64,000 nucleotides of DNA from Sipunculus nudus (taxonomy: Eukaryota > Annelida > Sipuncula > Golfingiida > Sipunculidae), in contig CM049321.1 of the NCBI GenBank assembly GCA_026874595.1, forward strand, positions 13,163,479-13,227,478, read 5' to 3'. Position 1 is the stretch's first letter, and each line of letters starts with the position of its first letter. The notes below the pieces were generated by a model. The model worked only from the letters and a program-made list of their open reading frames with translations, made no database searches and was not told the origin of the DNA. Below, one piece after another: positions 25,191 through 37,616 of this stretch. A program made the position numbers and the translations under genes.

Positions 25191-28100
25191 AAAAATGAAT
25201 ACAACACTACTTCAGGTTTTCTATATGAACACAGTTCTCTGACAGTTCTAGCGTGTATTCCCAAATCATGTTCTGAGGTCTTCCCCCTCCATTACTGCTA
25301 AATCTGCCAATTTATAAAAGAATGCTCTTACTGTAAGTTTAAAACCAGATACTTTAATTGGCTTTTTGATCACAAGGGACTAAATTTTGTGATCTATGCG
25401 AAAGAAGTTTTCTTGAGACTAAAAATTTGTTCCATTTTCACTGGTGAATAGTCCTATACAATGTAGTCTCACTAACATATCATATACACGTTTTGTATGC
25501 CTGAAGCTTCCAACAGCAATCAAAAAGCTTCAGAAACTTTAAAAAGCAAAAGATTGATTTTAAAAATTATAATAGATATTTTATGCTAGCTATAAACTAC
25601 AAATATACTATTATCTTTTAAATGAACTAATAATGAACAAGACTATTCCACTAGTTTATTTTCGTAGGTATGTCATCCCAGACATCCCTTGTCAAATTTT
25701 AAGATTTGTGCACATTCTAATTGTCTATATATATTGATGGAAATGCTCTGTTAACTGTATGATGAGATTGTGAAAATTGAACTCTCACGAAACACTAAAT
25801 TAGTATAAAACTAAAAAGTGCAAAAATATATTGCAGTGAATATTTTGCAAACCACAGAATATTCATGGTCACTTTTGGCCCATGTTCAACCTAAAGGCTT
25901 ACATGTCATGGTCAGGGGCCCTGACTGCATCACTCAGTAAAAAGTTCGACTCCAGAAGTTTTCAGGGCAAGGGCTTTGATTGCATCATCCTAGTCATGAA
26001 TGAAAGTTCACATGAACATCTACTAGGACACAGTAGTAGGACTTGTGACCATTTGGTCTTATGACGCCATCACCCTGATAAATAGTAATTAACTGGTCTA
26101 ATCAAGCATGGCATCCCCCCTGATACCCTGCCTTACTAGAGGCATACTGGAGGTACTCAAGGTAGCAGGGCACTCATCATGAAACCCAGAGGTTCCTGAT
26201 AATGAAATTCCCTTGGCAAATTAAACTAAGTGCCAAACTAACATGGTGTCATGATTAAGAAACCTATACAGGTTGTTTGAAAACTGCATGAAACAGTCAA
26301 CAGGAAATCATGCATTTCTAATACCTTAAACCTTCAAGAATCCAAGCAAAGCCCTGTGACTGCATCACCTCAGCCAGTTTGGTAGTTTTATAGAATTTAA
26401 GTAAAAATTTTAAACAAATATAGGTTTTAGGCACTTTTGGTTCCTAAAACCTGCCTAAAACCTGTTTTAGGCGGGGCAGTTTTAACCAGGTTATAACCTA
26501 TGGTTAAAACCTTCCTGCCTAAAACTTGCTAACCCTGTCTGCGAATATGAAGCCAATCACAGTAACTAAATAGGAGACACAAAGACACCAAAAGCAACTT
26601 TATCAGATCAAGTTAAGCTGGTGTAAAGCTTGAGAATCCCTAATTCTACATCATATTTTATAGTTACTCATGAATATTGATGCACAACACCCTGATGTTC
26701 AAAGCTTTCAATCTTACATGATGTTTATCCTTAAACCAGAGTGTGTTATAATAGTGTTACATAGTGTCATTGACTGTCAAAAGCAGTTAATTAATTATCC
26801 AGTCCTCAGCAAACAATTATTAAGTGCAGACCCAAATCATATGTCAACGAGGGGAAAATAATGAAAAACTATTAATTATAAAAACATGTGATCTACAGCC
26901 ATAATACATGGAAAATAGTGGCTGAGAATAATACAAACTCAGCTCAAATGATACTAAAACCTGCAAGGCTGAAAATATGATAAGTTTACCATTGGGGTAT
27001 TTTTCCCACATGTCGTTACAAAATGATGTTGGTGATCAGTGTGTGAAAGCTAGCGTGCTTATCTAAACTCATTTTCTCCATGTTCATAAAACTCCCATCA
27101 TCCACTGCCAGTCGTTACAATCAACAAACAAAATGATTGATGACATCAGCCTGACAAGTACTGCGTTACATAATGCATTTTTCTTTTTTTGTGCCTGTTT
27201 CTCAAACCTGTCATTTCACTGCCTAAAAAAGGCAAAGTGTATGACAGTATTTTAATCATGTTCTCAATCTACAGCTCTGAGTTGAAAGTTCAACTGTTCA
27301 AGGGTAAAAATTAACTTAAAAACAAGCAAATTACAAGCAAATTTGTGGAATTTATGTCCCCCGCTTCCGTGTCTTGTTGTCCTACTTGCTTGCCTTCTCA
27401 TTATTTATGTTGACAGTTCACGGGTTTAAAAAACTTTTGTAATCGCAAAGCGGCTGAAGTCTCTGTTATCTTAAAAACTTTATAACTGATTATGGCACAG
27501 CAAGATTCATGATCAGACCATTTTGCGCCAACTGACCGATCATCAAATTCAATTATTATTGATCATCAGCTCATCGTTAGATTAAAATGGTCCCTTGTCT
27601 ATCAGTATAATATATAACTCCGTGCTTTTAAAAGAACACAAAGGAGACACTGGGAGGCTATGAATTTGAATGGCCAGGAATGCTGTTAATTATTTTTTGG
27701 TGCTGACCTAGAACACAGTTTGATTATAGGTATTCATTATAAATTAATAAAGGACTTTACTTACTCAATCTAAGCTGGCAATGTGCCTATTCGTTTTATA
27801 TTATGAGAACCAGCATCTTGACATAAGAAGCCTAGGTACCAGTCACCTAGTGCCAGATCGGCCCTCTGACATTATGGCCAGATCACTGGCTTGCCAGAGT
27901 GCCTGGACATCTAGCTCTGAGGATCGCATTATAAGGCTCCATGAGAATGCAAATATTTTTCGTACTTTTGACAACGCCTCATTCCTTACAAGTATCTTGT
28001 CACATCAAATAAACCTGCTAGACCTTTTAATAAGTTTCTTATCTCTCCAACGACACCAACCATGTGTGTGAAATATTCCGTTATAACCCAATATAATCAT

Positions 28101-28217
28101 ATTTTTTTCTGCATGTATTGGAGATTTCTGCCTGCGGTCTGCCTGCTGACTGTATGCGGAGATACGGTTATAAAGCGAGGCGTGGACTTGCAGGGCGGTT
28201 CTAAATTTGGCTTGTGT
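25191..28217. other. Non-coding stretch, no gene seen
   Basis: Apart from the CCTAAAACCTG block at 26425-26540, no feature is supported. The 96-codon frame at 27781-28071 has no recognisable domain. Confidence 0.5.
26425..26540 (-). repeat. CCTAAAACCTGCC short-repeat block, inverted copy
   Basis: On the - strand it begins CAGGGTTAGCAAGTTTTAGGC and continues with repeated TTTTAGGCAGG words. It is the reverse-oriented relative of 21526-21650, about 4.9 kb away, with the composite element between them. Confidence 0.65.
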
Positions 28218-28250
28218 CACGACTCAGTAGGGGGTCCTAACTGAGTCGTG
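28218..28250. repeat. Perfect 11-bp inverted repeat with G-rich loop
   Basis: CACGACTCAGT and ACTGAGTCGTG flank the 11-nt loop AGGGGGTCCTA. Confidence 0.85.
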
Positions 28251-28841
28251 TTTGTCACGGCTACCAGTCACCCTACTTATTTGAGTATTCAATAAGATTG
28301 ACAAAACAATACAAATCACCAGTATATATAAGAGGAATGCTAAAAGCTGCACACTGATCTTTCAATGTATAGAAAACTATATATGGCACATCACAATCAT
28401 GAATTTTCATGCCTTGGCTAATAAGAAAGAAAGGCAATGAGATAGTATCTCATGTCGATAAGCACTTCCTTCCTATTTTTAAGTACATTAACATGAATTC
28501 ATGATATGCAGTTTAAGGGATATTTACAACTGGTCACAAAGCTGTACTAAATACTGCTTTCCATAATACAAGGGAAACTTTTGTACGCGTGTAGGGTCAA
28601 CCATTGTTTTTTTTTTAACTGCCAAGTTGGGCAGATGGTTGATAAAATTCTCCACCTGAAATGTATTGTCTTCAATGTCATGTGCCCAAATTTATTCACT
28701 AGAACACTGAATTATTGAAACAAGTTCCTTGACATTTATAGCAAGTCCCATCCAGGGGTGTTGATAGGCATATGCAAATTATGTATAACACGTATTTCTT
28801 CTTACTCCAGTGAATGAATTGAGTATTCTGGCAATAAGTTA

Positions 28842-28926
28842 TAACCAAGAAGGAAATCAAGAGAATCTGAGTAACTAAGAAGGAAATCAAGAGAATCTGA
28901 GTAACTAAGAAAGAAATCAAGAGAGT
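28842..28926. repeat. 30-bp tandem repeat, 2.8 copies
   Basis: Units of TAACTAAGAAGGAAATCAAG plus AGAATCTGAG repeat with one or two changes. They give an artefactual - strand frame with a 10-residue ISFLVTQILL repeat. Confidence 0.9.
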
Positions 28927-29554
28927 AAAATGGTTAATTCATTATTTGAGACATGTAAATTGTTTATGTCAGGTTGAAAGAAGGCGCACAAGTTTTGTGG
29001 ACTCCTGAGGATAATCATTTGTATTTTGGAAAGCAACAACAGTTGACAACTTGTGTGTGTCAAATATTTTCAAATACCTTCAATCACCAGCTCAAGGCAG
29101 GTGGGTGATGGTAAATGTCAATCCCCAGTGTAAAAGGGTAAACAAAAATGATCTTTTGCCTTAATTGTTTAAATGCATGTCTTTGACGCTGAAGGTCTGG
29201 ACACGAGGTGTTTAAGCCCACAATATCCCTTTAATGAAATGCTATCCTTATTATCTCAAAAATAGTGACCCTGGTAAAAATAACCCTTGACCAGTGATTA
29301 TAATACACAGTGAAGGAGAGGAATATGTATTAGTTTTAATGATAATAACAATGTGAAACTGGGCCTGTTTATCTGAGGAAACAAGAGCAAGAGACAGTGA
29401 ACCTATTTCATACATAGTAAGAGAATTTGACAACAGCAAACTTGTGTACAAAATCGGTGGTATGTGGCTTCAGTGGCCGCAAAATGTGCCCTATAAACAG
29501 ACAGCGGGACAGAGCCTGACCCCATAAAATAGCTAACCTGAGCAATATTGCTGT

Positions 29555-29583
29555 AGCTCAGATAACTTTAAATTAGCTGAGCT
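29555..29583 (+). other. Isolated family II terminal hairpin
   Basis: AGCTCAGATAACTTTAAATT plus AGCTGAGCT folds like the hairpins at the ends of the satellite elements. An AACAGACAGCGGGACAG tract lies about 60 bp upstream. No satellite monomer precedes it, so this looks like a deleted or solo end. Confidence 0.5.
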
Positions 29584-29625
29584 ATCAAAGTTAGGGATAC
29601 GTAAGCTCAATCAAAGAGAAGAGTT

Positions 29626-29629
<4 letters not shown>

Positions 29630-29662
<33 letters not shown>
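29630..29662. repeat. (TA)n microsatellite
   Basis: About 16 uninterrupted TA units. Confidence 0.95.
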
Positions 29663-29665
<3 letters not shown>

Positions 29666-32279
29666 GAACATGTGGTTTGATGCTGCTATGGTATGTATGT
29701 TATCATCATTGATTTGACACATTTGACTACTTTAAAACATAATAATTTCTGCCTTAATATGACCCAAAGTTAAAGCCACAAACTAAACATTTCCGTGCAT
29801 TATTAAAAATGAAAACAGAGACAAGGTGTATTTATAAGAAGTCAAGGGACATGACTGACAAATATGAGTCAATTCCCAGCAGGTTCTGCATTGTGGATTT
29901 GATTTACACGTGGCCCAGTAATGCTGTACAGTTCATTTTACAATGGGATTTAATTATTTATCAATAAATACATCACATATATGCAAATGCCACATAATTT
30001 ATTCAAGGCAAGCCTTACTTCTGTGTCTATGAATAGGATTTATTTCCAACACTGGGCCACATTTAAAATCTTTAATCCATGAATTTGTGAACTCTTGGAG
30101 ACACTTTCAACAGTTTGTGGCATACTGGGCCCCAATTCTGCTCTTTAATATTTACAGATAATGACTTGAGAATAGTTCTATTTTTAATTGATAATATAAA
30201 TCCATGAAAAAATATTTAAAAAATAATGATGAAATTCGCTATCTCTAATAAATTAAAGTTTAGACAATGGACTTTCTTTTGAGAACACCCAATTTCTCTG
30301 GCACAAAAAGAGCAACCAGAATATCTTGTTATATAAATATTCCACATTGCATCCATATTCGAGGAAGCTTCCAACATGAATGCTTCCTGGTACTAAAACT
30401 TAATAAATTTAAAAATGGGATACTAAACTGTATGAGGAACAATTCATTTTCTCCCACTCCAAAACTCAATATTAGACATGATATAATATTTTCATATATC
30501 AGGGTTTTTTGTAGAAAACAAAATGAAAATAATTTTATTTACTGGCCGTCTGGATTAACAGCGACAATGGAATCTCTTGCCAAATGCAGCATCTAGATGG
30601 GCCTTGGTAATTCTTTCTCTTTTTCTTTGTCTACATATAAATGCAGACATCTCAAAGCTGATAATACTGACTGTATAGCAGGTCTCTAAAATACGCTGCT
30701 AGTCTCTGAAGTTGTCCCAGTACAATGATCAACACTAGAAAGCATGGGGCAAAACTTCTAAGGAATGGAAAGTGTTAAAGGACATACTGCCTAGGGCTGT
30801 GTATTGCCAGGTAGCTTGCGAGACAAGTTGATTCATGATACAGGATGGCGATACGCAAATCGGTTTGGGAACCTTTTGCCCTGTAAAATTCACTGAAAGG
30901 AATAAAAAAAATACCCACCCCTGGAAGTTGATCCCCAGCGTACCTAACCATAACTTTTACCCTGTATCACGGAGGACACATCACATTACAGAATTTTAGA
31001 CCAAGTTTGCCTAATCAATTTTTTTTATTTATTCTTTGCTATTTTAAATACTTTATTAAGGTTTTTCAAAAGATTTGTGAACTAGCAATATTGCATAGGC
31101 GAATATTTGTGCTCAAATTTCTTGCATAGTCTATGCCACAGATTGTGACTCTTGAGGGAGCGGACATTCCTCACAGCCCTAATATCACCCATTGTTGATA
31201 ATGATATTAGCTGCTGACCACAAACCAACAATGCTGGCCGTCATCTTATCTAGAGAAAAAACACTCAAACCTGTGAGACATATACAAGATTTAGGGGACA
31301 CAAAGAAGCCAACCACATTAACACCGAATCTTGTGCTGCAAATAAATGTCAGCAACCAGACCATTAACTCGGTCTTTTAGACAGTTTACTTGGTAAATAT
31401 ATTTGGTATAATTCTACACAGTAATATACAGAAGGTACATAAAATAATTCATTATTTGGTACTTTCATTTCTTTCAGTCACTGAACATGATTTTAAAAAT
31501 CAAATCCTAACACTACTCAGAATGTCATCAATTAGAGCGTTTTGCCAATTACCATTACTGTCCCTGTTGATAAACCCACAAACACTGCATCCAACAGCAA
31601 GAAACAAGAACAAATGTGCAACATCATCTTGTATGTGAACCTCACACTAAGACCAACCTTGAAGTGTTGAAGCTGGTAAATCAATCTAACTACTCCACTT
31701 ACTGCTCTCTGATGCTACTTATAAAATCCATAGACCAAACTACAATTAACTGTGTCTAGTGACAATAACATAAGTCTACACTTGCTTTAATTCTGTGACG
31801 TCTTTGAAGATGTTTAAATTATGAGAAATATAATGAAATGCTCCATCAGTACTGGCAGTTTTGCCAGTAATGCCTGGGTGATTGAACTCAATTATATCCT
31901 GTTATGATTAACCAGGGCCCAAATGACATATTAGGTGTGGACTTTTGATATTTCATCCTAAGCACGGACAGACAAATGTTTACACTGACAGATTCACCAA
32001 CAATCAGGCCTTAAGTCGCTGGTTTATGGGCATTTATTTGATAAATATGTGGTCAACCCCAGACAGAAGGGAGTGTATTGCAACATCTCACCTTGTCACA
32101 TCAAGCGACCTTGACCCTCTGACCTAGCATGCAGACTGACTTCCCATAAATCGATACCTTAAAAATACTAAAATTTAGCCATTCCACGCCTCCTGGAACG
32201 GTTCTCTTGCTAAGAGAAGCACACATATTTATACTGTATCAAATTTTGTAGAGGGAGAAGTAAAATAATTGAAATACTT
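29663..32279. other. Non-coding stretch, no gene seen
   Basis: The 109-codon frame at 30267-30596 and the 82-codon frame at 31390-31638 have no recognisable domain and AT-rich codon use like their surroundings. Confidence 0.5.
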
Positions 32280-33013
32280 CACGTTGAACTTGCACGTGGT
32301 CTTTCGGGCAACAATCTTGTGCCTGAACAAGCGACCACGCTGCCACAATTCCCGATTTTCGAGCCGTCTGCTCAAAATTCAGCAAGCTAATTAATCTTGT
32401 CAGTTTAAACAAACAAATGTTTGTGAAGTAATGTATCTATTTTTGGATGTTTGGGTCTGTAAATATGAGACAAACAGCAATAATTCCAAAAATAATTCAC
32501 CAAGCACGTGATGGGGCAGATAGCAACCACAATGAATATGGCGGCGTGCAGTACTTGGTGTGTCAAGGGTTACTTACATTCGGGACTTAAATTTGTTCTC
32601 CAAGCAGAAAAATTCGACTTCCTGAATTGTCAAGCGCCCCTCCAGCTCCTTCACTTGTAATTCCGATTCGCAAAAAGGTCAATTTCTCTTGCAAACCGGA
32701 CGAAACCGAAGTAGAATTTCACAGGTTCCGCACATATATCCTTCGGGCTTTGACCAGCTTTTAGCAGGTAAAACGAGGCCGCAGCACACGGGGAAACAAA
32801 ACAGGTCCGCATCAAAATGTAGCAAGCGTGACTCAAGTGCTAAATTGAGAAATATTGCGTAATAGTACCAACACTAGTTCGTTTGATACTCATACTATGA
32901 TAGTTTTAGGAAATATTATATCTAAATAAGAAATTATAGGGATTTTTAGATAAATTTTCAAATGAAAGCTCAGTGGCGGGATCTTCTTTGCGCAGTGCGG
33001 CGCAGCTGCGCCG
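32280..33013. promoter_or_regulatory. Candidate CpG-containing promoter region, possibly divergent
   Basis: CpG density and G+C rise here against AT-rich flanks. AATATGGCGGC (32535-32545) matches the YY1-type motif often found just downstream of animal transcription starts. A second GATGGCGG (33013-33020) follows the perfect 16-bp palindrome CGGCGCAGCTGCGCCG (32998-33013). On the - strand, AAT|GTAAGTAA at 32578/32577 is a strong splice donor, so a first exon may run leftwards. On the + strand, an ATG-initiated 42-codon frame (32532-32660) starts at the YY1 motif; I do not recognise it. Which strand is transcribed cannot be told from sequence. Confidence 0.4.
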
Positions 33014-34331
33014 ATGGCGGAATAAATTATGTAAATAAGGGCACTACCAAATATCCTTGACCCTGTCTATATACCAAAAAGTGAACGAACTTGAAGATAA
33101 TAAGCATGCGAAAGGTCACAGCTTTAATTTCGTACACCGAATTAACTGATCTATTACCTGTTGTACAGTCAAGTTTTTCATTCATAATTTTGATTGGTAT
33201 TTAGATCGTTAGATGGGATGCTCGGATTTCTGCATGGTGAGAAATTATTTCAAACTGTGCATTTTATAGTGTTCTAAACATTGTTCAGTTCAGAATATTT
33301 TTTCCTTGCATACGAATTCAATAATAAATCAAAGTTTAATTCCATGATTAATTTAACTTTTTTCATTAAGAACATAAATAAATATGTCACGATTTGTATA
33401 CTTTATGCCTGTCATAGTTTTATATTTTTAATTGAATAGTGATTAATTTCATAATAGCCTCATATTTAGTCATAATCCATTTGTATAAACATTGATTAAA
33501 ACAAACTGACAAAAAATACTCCATTCAGATGTTAATTCTAATCGAATTTCCAAGACAGAATTATAACGCATTGTGGTCAGTTGCAATTTATGGTAACTTC
33601 TCCTGTATTTTCAAAAATCCTTCTATAGTTTGGTACGCAAACATGTGACCCAGCTTGGAAACTATGACCTTTGACCTAAGCTGGTTGCTTGGCACCACAG
33701 GCCACGCCTTCTGCCCCGCATGTTTTCAGTGTGTGACGAGGCTACGCAAGTAGGCCTATTATTTATAAACAGAAATTCTGGCAGCCTGTTTTCCGGGAAG
33801 GTGACAGATTTCCACTTGTCACCCATATACCTGAGAAAAAACTACATGAGGCCTTACAACATCCGCATATGACGTGCCACGGTTGTATTCAGACATTAAA
33901 CAGTGTGTACCACCACTTTCGTTTGCTTGCCAAAATATCTTCTTTTTTTTGTGCCATCACTTAAATTAATTGCTACTGATGACGAAAAATTTCATATTTA
34001 TAAGCATATGCAGACATGCCAAGTGTCACGCAAATAGGCGTGACACTCGAGTGGTCCTAGTTTGTTTGTTGTCACACCAAAAGCTAAACAGCAACCACGA
34101 TGAGCGGATCAAGCGAGAGCGGGCATTGTGGATTATAGGCCTAATAATAAAACCATGTGATATAGCCTAATTATAATGGCCATATATCCTTACCGGGAAA
34201 ATGTAACCATTATTTTTGCCGCGTTTACCGGATTTTTAGGGATTAATCGCTTCCTTTACGGGGGTATAGTTCGATGTGTGATGTTAATTCTCAACTTCCA
34301 GACGTCAATGCATGCATGGCAATTAAATCTT
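33014..34331. other. Non-coding stretch, no gene seen
   Basis: No protein or repeat family recognised. The frames at 33970-34170 and 34176-34445 run towards a C-run and are not credible. Confidence 0.5.
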
Positions 34332-34548
34332 CTCGAAGCGGACCCATGGTGGGGAGGGGTCTTGGGGGTGCGAACCCCCCCCCCCCCCCATTTCGTCTTT
34401 TTTCTAGCCGCGGCAACCTTTTTAAGGATTTCAGACCAATTTTAGCGGATTGGACCCCCATTTTCCGGACTTGGGGACCTTTATTTAAGGTTTTATCATA
34501 AGTCCTCCTGGGTTGGACCCCTTTTCCTAAATCCTGGATCAACCCCTG
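34332..34548. mobile_element. MITE-like repeat with CAGGGGnnGATCCAGGATTT end, copy 1
   Basis: This ~217-bp block shares its layout with 51895-52097: GAAGCGGACCC start, a run of 12-15 C, GGCAACCTTTTTAAGG, TGGACCCCCATTTTCCGGAC, CTCCTGGGTTGGACCCC and end TAAATCCTGGATCAACCCCTG. The ends are loosely inverted. Three overlapping frames (34274-34501 +, 34291-34551 -, 34176-34445 +) are artefacts of the repeat. Confidence 0.65.
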
Positions 34549-34744
34549 CATCTACATATAGCCTTATATAGGCCTACATAATCTTATGTTCGCTTTGTGA
34601 TTTTACAGCAATTTCCAAACGTTGCATTACACATCCACCAGCGAAGATGGCAAGGGTTTATGCCCGTGCCTGGTTGTGCACACATGTATGTGCTTTTGTG
34701 TCCGAGCCATATCTTTATAAAGCTCTGGGAGAAGAAGAAGAAAT

Positions 34745-34748
<4 letters not shown>

Positions 34749-34796
<48 letters not shown>
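34749..34796. repeat. (TA)n microsatellite
   Basis: About 24 TA units. They abut a truncated MITE end. Confidence 0.95.
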
Positions 34797-34800
<4 letters not shown>

Positions 34801-34871
34801 AAGGCAAAAAAAAGGTATGGTTCTCAGGCAATTTTAACCCCCCCCCCCCCGGTTCACCTCAAAATTTAGGC
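34801..34871 (+). mobile_element. Truncated 'GGTATGGTTCTCAGGCA' MITE, copy E
   Basis: AAGGCAAAAAAAAGGTATGG and TTCTCAGGCA reproduce the family's left end, followed by TTTTAACCC and a C-run. The rest of the element is missing; TTTAGGCCAAATT at 34866-34878 may be a remnant of the other end. Confidence 0.6.
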
Positions 34872-34926
34872 CAAATTAAACACTTCATCCTTGCACTGTA
34901 CGTGGCCCCTCTCACACAAAACTCAT

Positions 34927-36020
34927 AAGATAAGATAAGATAAGATAAGATTACATTTATTAGCCTTCAGTTCCAGGAATTTGTCGTTGACTTGCAATTC
35001 ATTACATAAAAAATAAATAAGTAAATAGATAAATATATAAAATAAATACATAAAAATACATAAAAATATTGACTTTGCATGTAAAAATAAGCATGTAAAA
35101 TTATAAAACATAATTCTGCAGGTAAAACACATAATTCTAAACATTAAATATCTAAGAGGGTTGTGAGTTAAAAAGTTTAATACTGTATGGTACGAAAGAT
35201 TTTTTAAAACAAGTTGTTCTGCAGAATATTGTATCTAGGCGTTTACCTGAAGGTAAAACACGGAATTCTGAATATAGGGGATGTGTTGTGATTCATGACC
35301 TTTGATATGAAGGCCATTGTTTTGGTTTCACAGATTTTCTGGTATGTGGCAAGAGAAGTACTAGTTATTCTACAACTTCTCTTCCTGGTATTATTTAACT
35401 GTTTCTTTAACTTATCAGATATATTTGTAAACCAGCACTCCAGTGAATAAGTAAGGACACTGGAAATTACTGAATTATAAAACATGGTAATTATGGTTTT
35501 GTCAATATTAAGCTTTCCTAGATAATAAAGGTAATATAATCTTTCGTTTGCTTTCTTGGATTGATTCAACACATGTTCTTTCCAATTCAGATGTCTGTCA
35601 ATAAAACATCCTAAGTTTTTATAATTTTCTACAATATCGACATCTTCATTTTTGATAGCAACTGGGGTAATTACAGATTTTGATCTCCTAAAATCAAAGA
35701 CTAGGCCTACATCTTTAGTCTTCTTTACATTTGACTGAAGGTAGTGTTCCTCACACCAACTAACGTAGGGGGGGGGTCCTTACGTTAGTCACATATTGAA
35801 TGGTTTTCCTGTAGAGCGATTCATCATTCTTGATTATTAGGCCTAGAATGACAGTATTGTCTGCATATTTGATAATTTTACAATCTGAAAGGCTCATAGA
35901 CAAATTATTTGTATATAGAATAAAAAGGACTGCTGACAGAACACAGCCTTGTGGAGCACCAATATTTATGATTATATATGAAGAAGGTGACAGTTGTGAA
36001 CTTTTTGAGATATCATGCGG
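34927..36020 (-). mobile_element. 5'-truncated Jockey/CR1/L2-type LINE, reverse transcriptase 3' half
   Basis: Conceptual translation of the - strand, with frame breaks, gives in order: GAPQGCVLSA (RT motif B); KYADNTVILGL near 35856, where the catalytic YADD has become YADN; a palm/thumb region with KNLGCFIDRHLNWKEHV; and a C-terminal region (35572-35243) with SVLTYSLECWF. The 3' end near 34927-34951 is (CTTAT)n on the - strand, after AATAAATGTAA. CR1/L2-group LINEs typically end in short tandem repeats rather than poly(A). The 5' edge lies near 36000-36030; endonuclease and RT motif A are absent. A short palindromic insertion at 35759-35789 breaks the frame. The element is dead. Confidence 0.8.
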
Positions 36021-36289
36021 ACAGGGATAGTAGCCTACCTTTTAAGGCTTTAGCATTGATTCATGAGCTATAGTGAGTATAACTGAAGTTTCGTTGTCAT
36101 GGTGATGCGAACGTCAACGAAGTAGATTGACCCCATTAACATCTCGCGGTCCACACAAGCGGCCCTTTGCTGGTTCCAACGGCCTTGCAGGGAATGTCGA
36201 ACTGCTTACTCTCTCTACTTAGGCCTACTAGGCCTACTTACTGGTTTACTGGATCGTTGTCTCCTTGATCATAAGAATTTTCGAAAACC

Positions 36290-36375
36290 TTTAATAAAAA
36301 GTTAAAAAAATACTCGCCCGCCAGGACTGATTTCTAACGAATTTTTTTTTTTTTTTGGGGGGGGGGGGGGGATAC
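36290..36375. repeat. MITE scrap with T/G homopolymer block
   Basis: AAAAATACTCGCCCGCCAGG and TGATTTCT resemble one end of the 'CTCAGGCA' MITE interior. They are followed by about 15 T and 15 G residues (near 36341-36371). The exact run lengths may be assembly-dependent. Confidence 0.4.
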
Positions 36376-36381
36376 GTTTTT

Positions 36382-37616
36382 AGATCAGCTGACTGAAAGT
36401 CATCTGAGCTATAGCGATCAGTCTTTGTCATTCGTCTGTCCGGCCGTCCGTTAACAGGGCACAAATCATAACCGCTGAACATGGAATCTTCAAACTTATA
36501 ATCCAGGGAGGTCCATGATAAATCTCCTTGGAAACCTGAAATTAAGTCTCTGTTTCCCATATTCTTCGAGCTATGGGGCTTGTAAGTACCTCCAAGAATA
36601 ATAAAAAAATTGATACAAATGCTCAAGTATCTGAATAACTACTACATTGATCACCATGAATTTTTGCATGAATATTGATCATGGAGTATTCCATCAGTTC
36701 CTGCAAACTGGTGGCGCCACCTGTATTTTTTCTAATTTTTACGATGTTTCCCCCCTATTTTTGATTCCTTCAAAGAAGCTGTCATCTGTTAACAGGACAC
36801 CAATTGTAACCACTGGACTTGAAATCTTCTTACTTGACATCCAGGGAGGTGCATGAAAAATCTTCTTCGAAACCTGAAATTAGGTCTTTGTTACTCATAT
36901 TCTCTGAGCTATGGAGCTCTTAAGTACCCTCCCCCCCCCCCCCCACCCCAGAATAATAAAAAATTTGATACAAAAGCTCAAGTATCTGAATAACTAAAGC
37001 ATTGATCACCATGATTTTTTGCACGAATATTGATCATGGAGTGTTCTATCAGTTCCTGCAAACTGGTGGTGCCATGTGAATTTGTTTCTAATTTTTTTAT
37101 GATTTTTTTCACTATTTTTTATTCCTTCAATGAAGCTGTCATCTGTTAACAGGGCACAAACCGTAACTACCAGACCTGGAATCTTGTGACTTGACATCCA
37201 TGGAGGTGCATGAAAAATCTTCTTGGAAACCTGAAATTAGGTCTCTGTTACCCATATTCTCTAAGCTATGGGGTTCGTAAGAACGCCCAAGAATAATCAA
37301 ATATTTGAAATGAAAACTCCGGTATCTGAATAACTAATGCATTGATAGCCATGATTCTTTGGATATATATTGATCATGGAGTGTTTCATCAGTTTCTGCA
37401 GACTGGTGGCACTACTTGTATTTTTTTCAAATATTCACACTTTTTGTTTCTATATATATATGAGACCTTCAAATGAAGTGATCATCTCTCCAAAAGACCA
37501 CTGTAACCAATTCCTAGGACTATTCACAAAATTCATGATTTATTTGCACTCTGGCAGTCATTTTACTCATTGTTCAACATTCCATGAATTCAGCTGAGCG
37601 TTATGGCCCATGGGCC
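36382..37616 (-). mobile_element. Satellite-bearing family II element, both ends seen
   Basis: Read on the - strand, it starts GGCCCATGGGCCATAACGC plus TCAGCTGA (near 37616-37590). It runs through about three satellite units, with ACTGGTGGCGCCACCTG-type centres on the + strand near 36706, 37063 and 37404 (spacing about 341-357 bp). It then has a GGCCGGACAGACGAATGAC tract and ends with the AGCTCAGATGACTTTCAGTC hairpin (36410-36382) followed by AAAAACG. The units align to the 338-bp array at 23.1-25.1 kb. Frames at 36291-36626, 36647-36856 and 37006-37197 are repeat artefacts. Confidence 0.7.

Noticed and set aside
23007-25192. Many short frames with recurring peptides (LQKLM, DMGNRDLIS, GPVVTIC)
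   Set aside because: They follow the 338-bp satellite period in all frames and carry stops at the same unit positions, so they are repeat translations.
36382-37616. CRISPR array or other prokaryotic repeat system
   Set aside because: The units are long, degenerate and without unique spacers; the DNA is clearly eukaryotic.
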